Source: Aquariibacter albus
GTDB taxonomy: Bacteria; Pseudomonadota; Gammaproteobacteria; Burkholderiales; Burkholderiaceae_C
Assembly (NCBI RefSeq): GCF_014145335.1
Contig: NZ_JACIVI010000001.1
Location: 1,364,001-1,428,000, forward strand
Length of the DNA stretch: 64,000 nucleotides
Direction of reading: 5' to 3'
Part shown: positions 8,657 through 15,391 of the stretch, piece after piece
Numbering within the stretch: position 1 is the first letter of the stretch
Layout: each line of letters opens with the position of its first letter
The notes under the pieces: model-generated
Seen by the model: only the letters and a program-made list of their open reading frames with translations
Databases searched by the model: none
What the model was told of the DNA's origin: nothing
Program-made: the position numbers and the translations under genes

Positions 8657-8662
8657 GCTTAA
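8657..8662 (-). promoter_or_regulatory. Candidate -10 element for coaBC
   Basis: Read on the minus strand this is TAAGCT in the context TTTAAGCTCGC, 35 bases upstream of the coaBC ATG. The same TAAGCTCGC string occurs before the histidine kinase gene at 32308, which supports it as a genuine promoter element. Confidence 0.4.
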
Positions 8663-8699
8663 ACCGCGGCGATGGCCGGCCCCCGCTCCGCCGCGCGAC

Positions 8700-8999
8700 T
8701 CAGCCCCCGCCGCGCTGCATCCACAGGTCGAAGTGCCGCATGAAGGCCAGACGCGCCGCGTGATCCAGTCCGCTGAAGGCAAAGCGCACCCCCAGCCTCG
8801 GCAGGGTCAGCAGGGCAATGCGACGCGGCGGCAGCACGGACCAGCTCAGCCGCAGCTCCCCCGCATCGATCTGCACCTGGGCACGGCCCGGCGCCAGGCT
8901 CAGGGCGTGCGACTGCACCGCACCGGGCAGCCAGCCCAGCCATTCGGCCTCGGTGCAGGCCATGTCGCGCTCGAACTGTTCAGGATAGGTGGATTGCAT
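8700..8999 (-). CDS. Hypothetical protein (99 aa)
   Basis: 99 residues beginning MQSTYPEQFERDMACTEAEWLGWLPGAV and ending FDLWMQRGGG. It has a single-domain beta-rich look with alternating hydrophobic residues and no signal peptide or membrane helix. Fragments such as ALLTLPRLGVRFAFSGLDHAARLAFMRHFDLWMQRGGG recall short uncharacterised proteins commonly found beside MoaD/moeA-type genes in Burkholderiales, but no function is established. Its ATG at 8999 directly abuts the 76-bp tandem repeat, so its leader would be repeat sequence. Confidence 0.7.
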   Translation of the reverse strand: MQSTYPEQFERDMACTEAEWLGWLPGAVQSHALSLAPGRAQVQIDAGELRLSWSVLPPRRIALLTLPRLGVRFAFSGLDHAARLAFMRHFDLWMQRGGG

Positions 9000-9006
9000 G
9001 GGGGAA

Positions 9007-9213
9007 CGCGGAGCTCGGTCGGCTCGTGAGGCTGCCATGGGTCCGCAGGGACCCGGGCATCGTGCTGAGTCGCCCACGACCTCGCGGAGCTCGGTCGGTT
9101 CGTGAGGCTGCCATGGGTCCGCAGGGACCCGGGCATCGTGCTGAGTCGCCCACGACCTCGCGGAGCTCGGTCGGTTCGTGAGGCTGCCATGGGTCCGCAG
9201 GGACCCATGGCAG
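9007..9213. repeat. 76-bp tandem repeat, about 2.7 copies
   Basis: Copies start at 9007, 9083 and 9159 with an exact 76-base period and almost no divergence (one C/T difference in the first copy). Each unit contains a GGGTCC-GCAG-GGACCC inverted repeat. The last, truncated copy is extended by flanking sequence into a perfect 13-bp hairpin at 9184-9213. Because 76 is not a multiple of three, any open frame across it changes frame per copy, so it is not coding repeat. It lies between the moaD-like stop and the next gene on the minus strand. Confidence 0.9.
9184..9213 (-). terminator. Hairpin just downstream of the moaD-like gene
   Basis: Perfect 13-bp stem CTGCCATGGGTCC/GGACCCATGGCAG with a GCAG loop, 7 bases past the moaD-like stop codon. 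There is no T-run, so rho-assisted termination or mRNA protection is more likely than intrinsic termination. Confidence 0.4.
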
Positions 9214-9220
9214 TCCCCAC

Positions 9221-9475
9221 TCACCCTCCTGCGATCGGGGGCCAGATGGCGAGGGTGTCGCCGGGCTTCAGGGTGCGGGTCTCACGCTCCTCCGGCGGCA
9301 CGTAGACGCCGTTGATCAGCACCAGATGCACCAGGCGCATGGGCAGCGCGTAGGGCTCGATGATCTGGGCCAGGGTGGCTCCCTCCGGCACATCGATGCG
9401 CACCTGGTTGCTGCGCCGGGCCTCGGGCGGCAGGTGATCGGTCAAGGAGGCGTAGAGCTTGAAGGTGATCTGCAT
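9221..9475 (-). CDS. MoaD/ThiS-like sulfur carrier of the aldehyde oxidoreductase cluster
   Basis: 84 residues with a beta-grasp ubiquitin-like pattern (MQITFKLYASLTDHLPPEAR, VRIDVPEGATLAQIIEPYALP, VLINGVYVPPEERETRTLKPGDTLAIWPPIAGG). It ends in the diagnostic C-terminal Gly-Gly that is adenylated and thiocarboxylated. It supplies sulfur for the dithiolene of molybdopterin. Its position last in the operon with a tungsten-type aldehyde oxidoreductase suggests it is dedicated to that enzyme's bis-pterin cofactor. The start at 9475 is preferred; an upstream in-frame ATG would add 16 atypical residues. Confidence 0.85.
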   Translation of the reverse strand: MQITFKLYASLTDHLPPEARRSNQVRIDVPEGATLAQIIEPYALPMRLVHLVLINGVYVPPEERETRTLKPGDTLAIWPPIAGG

Positions 9476-9614
9476 GGCTCGGGCGGGATGGAGCGCGGCG
9501 TCCGGAGAGGCAAGCGCAAGCATCGCTGAAAACGAAAACGCCGCGCGGGCCGAACGGACCTGCGCGGCGCTTGAGCGGGGCCGCAGTCGCTGGGCGCACT
9601 GCGGGCCTGCATCT

Positions 9615-11003
9615 TCAATGCGGTCGGGCGGTGGCCCAGGCCGACTGCGCCTGGGCCTGGGCCAGATAGGCCTCCATCAGGCGGGTCGGGTCGGCCTTGA
9701 GCTTGGCCTTCCATTCCCCCAGGCGGATGCGGCCCTCGACCAGTCCGCGCATGACGCCGACATGGTCGGTCCAGCCGATGCTGTTGCAGCCCACCAGGCG
9801 TTCGCCGGCATCGAACTGGAGGCTCAGCAGCTTGTAGTTGGCCTCGTCGAGCAGTTCGACTTGCTCGCCGCCGGGCACGCCGTCCCAGGCGCCGAAGCTC
9901 GCCGAGATCAGGCCCAGGGTATCGAGCACATTGATCTGCGGCACGCGCTTGAGGACGGTGTTGCGGCCCAGCATGTTCATGGCCGCAACATAGGCCTGGT
10001 CGGCTGCGTTCGGCTGGATCGCGCTGACGACATGGGCCTTGGTCGCCAGGTCATAGGCGGCCGCGCAATCGCCGGCGGTGTAGACGTCGGGCAGGTTGGT
10101 GCGCAGGCGCTCGTCGGCGACGATGCCGCCGTCGATCTTCAGGCCGCTGTCCTTGAGGAAGGCGACATGGGGCTTGACGCCGGTGGCGCTGATGACAAGG
10201 TCGACTTCCAGGGTCTGGCCATTGGAGAGCTGGACCTGCATGGGGCCGTCGGCCGGGGCGGGGACGGCCGGGGCGGGTGCCGCGGGGCTGCCGAGGCCGA
10301 GAAAGCCCTTGACCTTGTCGAGCAAGCCGCCGGTCTCGGCCGGAGCGGCCGCCGGAACCGCCGCTGCGGCCGGGCGGATGGCCTCGACGCGGGTGCTGGT
10401 GAAGACCTGCACGCCCTTCTTCTGGCACCAGGTCTTGATCATGGTGCCGGCGGTCGGCCCCATCATGCGCGGCACCATGCGATCGCCCATCTCGACCACG
10501 GTCAGCTTGACGCCGCGCAGGGCCAGGGCTTCCATGATGATGCAGCCGATGAAGCCCGCACCCATCTGCAGCACGCGGGCACCGGGCTGGGCCAGGGCAG
10601 CGATCGCGCGGGCGTTCTCCAGCGTCCAGCAAGGATGCACGCCAGGCAGGTCCATGCCGGGGATGGGCGGGCGCACCGGCTGACTGCCGGTGGCGATCAA
10701 GAGCTTGTCGTAGCCCAGGATGCTGCCGTTGTCGAGCGTGACGGTCTTGCCCGCGGCGTCGATGCGAACCGCGCGCTGGCGCAGGACCTGGATGTTCTGC
10801 TCGCGGAAATTGGCCTCGCTGCGGCGCAGGTAGGTGCCGTCCTCGCCGACCTTGCCGATCAGCAGGTAGGGAATGGCCATGCGCGAGTAGGGCGGCTCGG
10901 GCTCGTCGCCGACGATGGTGATGGTGTCGTAGGGCGAGTACTTGCGGATCGTCTCGGCGGCGATCACGCCGGCCGGGCCGGCTCCGAGGATCAGGTGACG
11001 CAT
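9615..11003 (-). CDS. aorC: FAD/NAD(P)-dependent oxidoreductase subunit of aldehyde oxidoreductase (AorC-like)
   Basis: 462 residues, a two-dinucleotide-binding-domain flavoprotein. The FAD motif GAGPAG is at residues 7-12. The NAD motif is QMGAGFIGC, and the second FAD motif TNLPDVYTAGDCAAAYD lies in the C-terminal half. It should pass electrons between the ferredoxin subunit and NAD(H). Unlike rubredoxin reductases it has an Ala/Pro-rich insert of about 45 residues near 200-245 (GFLGLGSPAAPAPAVPAP) that looks like a flexible linker. It sits 134 bases downstream of the catalytic subunit gene on the same strand, as in the three-subunit tungsten AOR of Aromatoleum. Confidence 0.85.
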   Translation of the reverse strand: MRHLILGAGPAGVIAAETIRKYSPYDTITIVGDEPEPPYSRMAIPYLLIGKVGEDGTYLRRSEANFREQNIQVLRQRAVRIDAAGKTVTLDNGSILGYDKLLIATGSQPVRPPIPGMDLPGVHPCWTLENARAIAALAQPGARVLQMGAGFIGCIIMEALALRGVKLTVVEMGDRMVPRMMGPTAGTMIKTWCQKKGVQVFTSTRVEAIRPAAAAVPAAAPAETGGLLDKVKGFLGLGSPAAPAPAVPAPADGPMQVQLSNGQTLEVDLVISATGVKPHVAFLKDSGLKIDGGIVADERLRTNLPDVYTAGDCAAAYDLATKAHVVSAIQPNAADQAYVAAMNMLGRNTVLKRVPQINVLDTLGLISASFGAWDGVPGGEQVELLDEANYKLLSLQFDAGERLVGCNSIGWTDHVGVMRGLVEGRIRLGEWKAKLKADPTRLMEAYLAQAQAQSAWATARPH

Positions 11004-11137
11004 CGCTCGTCTCCAGGAATCAAGCGTTCAAACAAGACAAAGGGCGGATCAAGTGGCCTTGTCCGCCCTGCCCCGCCCACGCCTTGCGGCGGGCGGTCTC
11101 TCAGCCACTGAGGCTGGGGTGCATCAAGCGCCGGGGC

Positions 11138-12985
11138 TCAGAGGCCGAGCCGGGCGCGGGTCTCGGGCAGCGGACGGCCCTCGGTGTCCCAGCCGCGGAT
11201 CGCGTAGTACTTCGGCAGCATTTCCGGCAGCTTGTTGACCAGACCGGTGGCCGGGCCGGTCTTGGCCGGCTCGTTCAGCAGGCGCGGCGGCAGGGTGTCG
11301 TCCTTGGCGGTGAAGCCCGCCGCGTTGTTGAACTCGCGCTCCATGTTCCAGATGCGCTCACCGATCTCGTTGAGGTTGTCCAGCGTGAACTCCTCGCCGC
11401 AGGCCGCCGCGACCTGCGGCTGCACATCGGCCAGGCCCCAGGCGAAGCTGGTGAACACGCAGATGCCGGCCGAGTCGAAGACCGCGGTCGCATCCTGGAA
11501 GGCCTTGACCAGCTCGGGCTTGCCGTCAGCGCTCAGGGGATCGGTCTTGACCGGAATGCCCAGCACCTCGGAAGCCACGGTGTAGCTGCGCAGGTGGCAA
11601 GCGCCGCGGTTGGAGGTGGCGTAGGTCAGACCCATGCCCTGGATGCCGCGCGAGTCGTAGGCCGGGAACTCCTGGCCCTTCACGCTCATGGACAGCTCGG
11701 GATGACCGTACTTCTCGCACAGACGCTTGGAGCCAAGGCCGATCTCCTTGCCGAAGCCGACGCCCTGCGCCGTCATCTCCGTCAGCTTGACCAGCGCCTC
11801 GGCCGAACCGAAGGGGGCGTCGATGCCGATCTGCTCCTTGGTCAGCGCTCCGATCTCGTAGAGCTCCATCACGGCACCGATGGTGGCGCCGTAGGAGATC
11901 GGGTCCATGCCCTGCTCGTTGCAGAGCGTGTTGCAGTACTGCAGCGCTTCCAGGTCGCTCACGCCGTTGGCATTGCCCAGGGCCCAGGCCGCCTCGTACT
12001 CCAGACCGCCGGTCGCACCCCAGTACTGCGGCTTGTTCTGCACCGAGAAATGCGTCTGGTCGATCTTGCTGATGCGACCGCAGGCGATGGTGCAACCGAA
12101 GCAGGCCTGGTTGGTGACCAGCTGGGCCTTGCCATCGCTCGCACGGGGCGTGGCCATGGCTTCGGCCGAAATGTCCTTCGCCCCCTCGAACTGCACGTCG
12201 CGGTGATTGCGGGTCGGCGAAGCGCCGATCTCGTTGATCACGTTCATCAGCACCTGGGTGCCGTAGGTCGGCAGGCCCTGGCCGGTCACCGCGTTGTCGG
12301 CCAGGATCTTCTTCTTCTCGAAGGTGGCCTTCATGAAACCCTTGGGGTCGCGGATGTTGCCGACGCCCTGGGTGCCGCGCACCGCGATGGCCTTGAGGTT
12401 TTTGCTGCCCATCACCGCACCGACCCCCGAGCGGCCGGCCGCGCGGTGCAGGTCGTTCACGACGGCGGCGTAGAGCACGCCGTTCTCGCCGGCCAGACCG
12501 ATGCTGGAAACCCGGACCAGCGGGTCCTGATGCTGCTTCTTGATGATCTCTTCGGTTTCCCAGACCGACTTGCCCCAGAGGTGCGCGGCATCGCGCAGCT
12601 CGACGTGGTCATCCTCGATGGACAGGTAGACCGGCTTGGCCGACTTGCCCTCGAAGATCACCATGTCCCAGCCGGCGAACTTGAACTCGGCACCCCAGTA
12701 GCCGCCCGAGTTGGAGCAGGCGATGGCGCCGGTCAGCGGGCCCTTGGTGACGACGGTGTAGCGGCCGCCGGTGGAGGCCATGGTGCCGGTCAGCGGACCA
12801 GTCGCCCAGATCAGCTTGTTCTCGGGGGACAGCGGATCGACCTTGGGATCGATCTCGCTGATCAGGTATTTGGACGCCAGGCCACGCGAGCCGAGGTAGG
12901 CCTTGGCCCACTCCATCTTCAGCGGCTCTCGGCTGATGGCGCCGGTGCTCAGGTTGACGCGGAGGATCTTTCCAGCCCAGGACAT
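11138..12985 (-). CDS. aorB: Tungsten-type aldehyde:ferredoxin oxidoreductase, catalytic subunit
   Basis: 615 residues, full length for the AOR family. The N-terminus MSWAGKILRVNLSTG and the RYTVVTKGPLTG and SNSGGYWG segments are typical of the pterin-binding domain. The [4Fe-4S] ligands are C295-x2-C298-x3-C302 (QACFGCTIAC) with the distal Cys509 in AGICVFTSF. It oxidises aldehydes to carboxylic acids in the cytoplasm using a W-bis-molybdopterin cofactor. The partner ferredoxin gene lies upstream and the FAD subunit gene downstream. In this neighbourhood acetaldehyde from ethanol oxidation is a plausible substrate (inference). Confidence 0.95.
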   Translation of the reverse strand: MSWAGKILRVNLSTGAISREPLKMEWAKAYLGSRGLASKYLISEIDPKVDPLSPENKLIWATGPLTGTMASTGGRYTVVTKGPLTGAIACSNSGGYWGAEFKFAGWDMVIFEGKSAKPVYLSIEDDHVELRDAAHLWGKSVWETEEIIKKQHQDPLVRVSSIGLAGENGVLYAAVVNDLHRAAGRSGVGAVMGSKNLKAIAVRGTQGVGNIRDPKGFMKATFEKKKILADNAVTGQGLPTYGTQVLMNVINEIGASPTRNHRDVQFEGAKDISAEAMATPRASDGKAQLVTNQACFGCTIACGRISKIDQTHFSVQNKPQYWGATGGLEYEAAWALGNANGVSDLEALQYCNTLCNEQGMDPISYGATIGAVMELYEIGALTKEQIGIDAPFGSAEALVKLTEMTAQGVGFGKEIGLGSKRLCEKYGHPELSMSVKGQEFPAYDSRGIQGMGLTYATSNRGACHLRSYTVASEVLGIPVKTDPLSADGKPELVKAFQDATAVFDSAGICVFTSFAWGLADVQPQVAAACGEEFTLDNLNEIGERIWNMEREFNNAAGFTAKDDTLPPRLLNEPAKTGPATGLVNKLPEMLPKYYAIRGWDTEGRPLPETRARLGL

Positions 12986-12998
12986 TTGCGTGTACTCC

Positions 12999-13469
12999 TT
13001 ATGCCGTCTGGTTGCCGAGCTTGTCCGCCCAGGCCTGCATCTTGTTCAGGCCGGTCCAGTTGGCATCGATGTAGGTGATGGCGCCCGTCGGGCAGGCTTC
13101 GGCGCAGGCCGGCTCGCCGCCGCACAGGTCGCACTTCTGGACCTTGCCGGTCTCCTGCACGTAGTTGATCGTGCCGAAGGGGCAGGAGATCGTGCAGACC
13201 TTGCAGCCCACACAGGTGGTCTCGTTGACGAGCTTGGCGCCCGTCACGGCATCCAGGGTGATGGCCTCCACCGGGCAGGCATGCAGGCACCACGCTTCGT
13301 CGCACTGGGTGCAGGTGTAGGGCACCTTGCGGCCGGTGTGGTGGAAATCGAAGACCTTGATGCGCGACTTGCTGGGCGCATAGGTGGCGTAGTTCTCGTA
13401 GGAACAGGCCATCTCGCACTGAAGGCAGCCGGTGCACTTCTCCGGGTTGATGTGCAGGGTTTTCTGCAT
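12999..13469 (-). CDS. aorA: Polyferredoxin electron-transfer subunit (AorA/HycB-like)
   Basis: 156 residues with four 4Fe-4S motifs: CTGCLQCEMAC, CTQCDEAWCLHACP, CVGCKVCTISCP and CDLCGGEPACAEACP. This is the HycB/DmsB-type arrangement. It carries electrons between the catalytic AOR subunit and the flavoprotein. It is first in the operon and separated by 13 bases from the catalytic subunit gene. The ATG at 13469 is chosen because MQKTLHINPEKC begins the domain; the frame is open further upstream through non-conserved sequence. No Tat signal is present, so the complex is cytoplasmic. Confidence 0.93.
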   Translation of the reverse strand: MQKTLHINPEKCTGCLQCEMACSYENYATYAPSKSRIKVFDFHHTGRKVPYTCTQCDEAWCLHACPVEAITLDAVTGAKLVNETTCVGCKVCTISCPFGTINYVQETGKVQKCDLCGGEPACAEACPTGAITYIDANWTGLNKMQAWADKLGNQTA

Positions 13470-13628
13470 GGCTGGCGGGCTCCGCGGGCTAGGGGGACTG
13501 GGCACTGCTTTTTGTCCAAGCAGACCCGAATACTTCAGCAATCCAGTGCATATCTTCAGAGGGCAGACCCCCTGGGCGATAGCAAAGGTTTTCCCTGAGC
13601 AGTGCTCCAAGCCGAAGCAGCAAGCCAT

Positions 13629-13654
13629 AAAAAAGGGCTCCCGAAGGAGCCCTT
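13629..13654 (-). terminator. Intrinsic terminator of the cytochrome/XoxJ-like unit
   Basis: On the minus strand a 9-bp stem AAGGGCTCC/GGAGCCCTT with a tetraloop is followed by a T-run, 30 bases past the stop of the XoxJ-like gene. It separates that unit from the aor operon, whose promoter must lie within 13470-13628, the least GC-rich stretch nearby. Confidence 0.85.
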
Positions 13655-13683
13655 GGTGTCGTGCGCTCGCCGAGACCTGTGCG

Positions 13684-14562
13684 TCAGACCTTGCGCCAGC
13701 TCACGCCGGCCGAGGCGAAGATGGCCTGCAGCTCGCCCTTGTCCGACAAGGTGTTCATCGCCGCCTGCACGGCCTGGGCCAGTGCGGTGGACGACTTCTT
13801 GACCGCGCAGCCGATGGCCCAGCCATCCTTCGGTGCACGGGGGGCCGGCAACGGATCGATCACGATGCCGGGCTCCTTGGACAGGACGGATTCGAGCTCG
13901 GAGGCCGCACCGGCCACCAGGTCGAATTCACCCGCCTTCATGGCTTGCGCGGCAGCCACGCCATCCGACCAGCGGGTGACGGCCTGGTCGCGGTAGGCCC
14001 CGTTGTCGGTGCCCAGCACCAGCCAACCGGCCAGTGACTGGCCAGCGACCGCGATGCGGTGCTTGCCGAAGTCCGACATCTGCTCAAGCTTCGGCACCGC
14101 GGCAAGGCGCCGCGCCACCACGACCCGCTCACGGTAGTAGGGCGCGAAGGCCAGCACGCCCGGGTTCTCCTGCATGAGCCGGGTGTCGACCGGCACGTGC
14201 AGCATCACATCGGCAGGGCCGAAGCCCATGTAGTGACCCCGGGTGACCATGTGGCGCAGGTCGTCCGACATCTCCTCGTCTGCCTGGAAGGGCATCAGGG
14301 AGAGCTTGAAGCCCAGTTCGCGCGCCAGGGCCTGCGCGACCAGGACATCGATGCCCTGGCCCTTCACGTGGAAGGGGGGCAGGTCGTTGTAGACGGCAAT
14401 CGTCACCAGTCCGCGCTTGCGGATCTGCTCCAGATCACCGGGCTCGGCCTGCGACGCGGTGGCGCCCAGACCCAGCCCGAGGGCCGTGGCAAGCCCGCGC
14501 GCCAGCACGCCGCGGCGTGCCGGATTCCGGGGTTCCATCTGCTCGGTGACCGGGGCGTTCAT
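13684..14562 (-). CDS. Quinoprotein dehydrogenase-associated periplasmic binding-like protein (MoxJ/XoxJ family)
   Basis: 292 residues. The N-terminal export signal carries an Arg pair (ARRGVLARGLATALGLGLG...ASQA, about residues 15-40) and could use Tat or Sec. A type II periplasmic binding domain follows (LVTIAVYNDLPPFHVKGQGIDVLVAQALARELGFKLSL). Proteins of this family (MxaJ/XoxJ) accompany PQQ-dependent alcohol dehydrogenases and are thought to help activate or assemble them rather than feed an ABC importer. The start overlaps the cytochrome stop by one base (TGATG), so the two genes are translationally coupled. No permease gene is adjacent, in line with that role. Confidence 0.85.
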   Translation of the reverse strand: MNAPVTEQMEPRNPARRGVLARGLATALGLGLGATASQAEPGDLEQIRKRGLVTIAVYNDLPPFHVKGQGIDVLVAQALARELGFKLSLMPFQADEEMSDDLRHMVTRGHYMGFGPADVMLHVPVDTRLMQENPGVLAFAPYYRERVVVARRLAAVPKLEQMSDFGKHRIAVAGQSLAGWLVLGTDNGAYRDQAVTRWSDGVAAAQAMKAGEFDLVAGAASELESVLSKEPGIVIDPLPAPRAPKDGWAIGCAVKKSSTALAQAVQAAMNTLSDKGELQAIFASAGVSWRKV

Positions 14563-15059
14563 CAGAGCGGCTTCTCGCGACGCGACTCGAGGTAGGACTT
14601 GATCGCCCACACGGCTTCCTGCGGCAGGATGCCGTCAAACGGGGGCATGTAGACCGCGCCGTTGCGGACGCGACCCTTCAGCACCGTGGTCACGTAGTAC
14701 TCGTTGTACTCGATGACGCAGGCCTGCTTCTTCTTCGGGTCGGTCTTGGGGGCGCACTCGGCATCCAGCTTGCGCAGGTCGGGGGCGATGCCGCCGGACA
14801 CGGCCTCGAGGCCGTGGCAGCGCGCGCAGTTCTGGTTGTAGGCCGAGGAACCGACGCGGATCGCTTCCTTGTTGCCGATGTACGGGTTCTCTTGGCTCCA
14901 CTTGTCGCCAAGCTTGGGCAGCGAGCTGACGTCAACCGCCTGGGGCGTGACGTCACCGTGCGCAAACACCCCACCCGACACCACGAGGGCAGCGGCACCA
15001 ACCACGAGGCGCAGAGCATGCGCGGGCTTTTGAATCAGGGAAAACACCAGTGTCTCCAT
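14562..15059 (-). CDS. Cytochrome c, PedF/XoxG-like electron acceptor of a quinoprotein dehydrogenase
   Basis: 165 residues: signal peptide (about 1-34, ending GGVFAHG), mature start DVTPQAVDVSS, a single CARCH haem motif in YNQNCARCHGLEA and a likely axial Met in VYMPPFDG. The segment CAPKTDPKKKQACVIEYNEYY carries an extra Cys pair characteristic of the c550 PedF type. It should accept electrons from a PQQ alcohol dehydrogenase in the periplasm. A homologous cytochrome gene lies at 40180 behind the dehydrogenase itself, so this genome segment carries two. It is first gene of a two-gene unit divergent from a sigma-54 activator. Confidence 0.9.
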   Translation of the reverse strand: METLVFSLIQKPAHALRLVVGAAALVVSGGVFAHGDVTPQAVDVSSLPKLGDKWSQENPYIGNKEAIRVGSSAYNQNCARCHGLEAVSGGIAPDLRKLDAECAPKTDPKKKQACVIEYNEYYVTTVLKGRVRNGAVYMPPFDGILPQEAVWAIKSYLESRREKPL

Positions 15060-15391
15060 CAAGGTGAGCCAAGAAAACGAAGCGTTTAAACGCTGGGGGA
15101 AAGGGGGTGCAAAGCGCATGCCACGAGGCCCGGGGAATCCTCCCCGGCAGGCCCACCGGATCGGTCTCATGGGGCGCCGGTCATCCGAGCGAGGCTTCGC
15201 CAAATGGTTCACCCCCCCCGGGCAAATCCGCAGGCGCCGCGCCACTGTTCCAGGTTCAACCAATTCGTGTCCTAGTTGAACAAGCGTTGCACTTCGCCTA
15301 GCATGCGCGACCCTCGTGACGCTGACGACGTTGCGACAAGACCGACACACAGCGTCCTGAAGACGGCGCACACAGCCTGAGGAGATCGGCC
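15060..15391. promoter_or_regulatory. Divergent regulatory region between the cytochrome unit and the AcoR-like gene
   Basis: 332 bases. The most notable element is an inverted repeat with arms GTTCAAC at 15254-15260 and GTTGAAC at 15275-15281 separated by 14 bases, a spacing suited to a dimeric regulator. A GCGACA string near 15332 matches the half-site of the palindrome upstream of the alcohol dehydrogenase gene. No canonical sigma-54 promoter (TGGCAC-N5-TTGC) was found. A run of eight C residues occurs near 15210. Confidence 0.4.

Noticed and set aside
8700..9224. Longer versions of the 99-residue gene reading through the 76-bp repeats
   Set aside because: The repeat period is not a multiple of three, so the frame is not conserved between copies. 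The ATG at 8999 is a sufficient start.
13470..13600. Sigma-54 promoter before the aor operon (GCAC-TGGA-TTGCT on the minus strand)
   Set aside because: The GG/TG and GC elements are one base too close together for sigma-54 and the GG is replaced by TG.
15060..15391. Sigma-54 promoter for the cytochrome/XoxJ unit
   Set aside because: No TGGCAC-N5-TTGC match on either strand despite the divergent sigma-54 activator gene.
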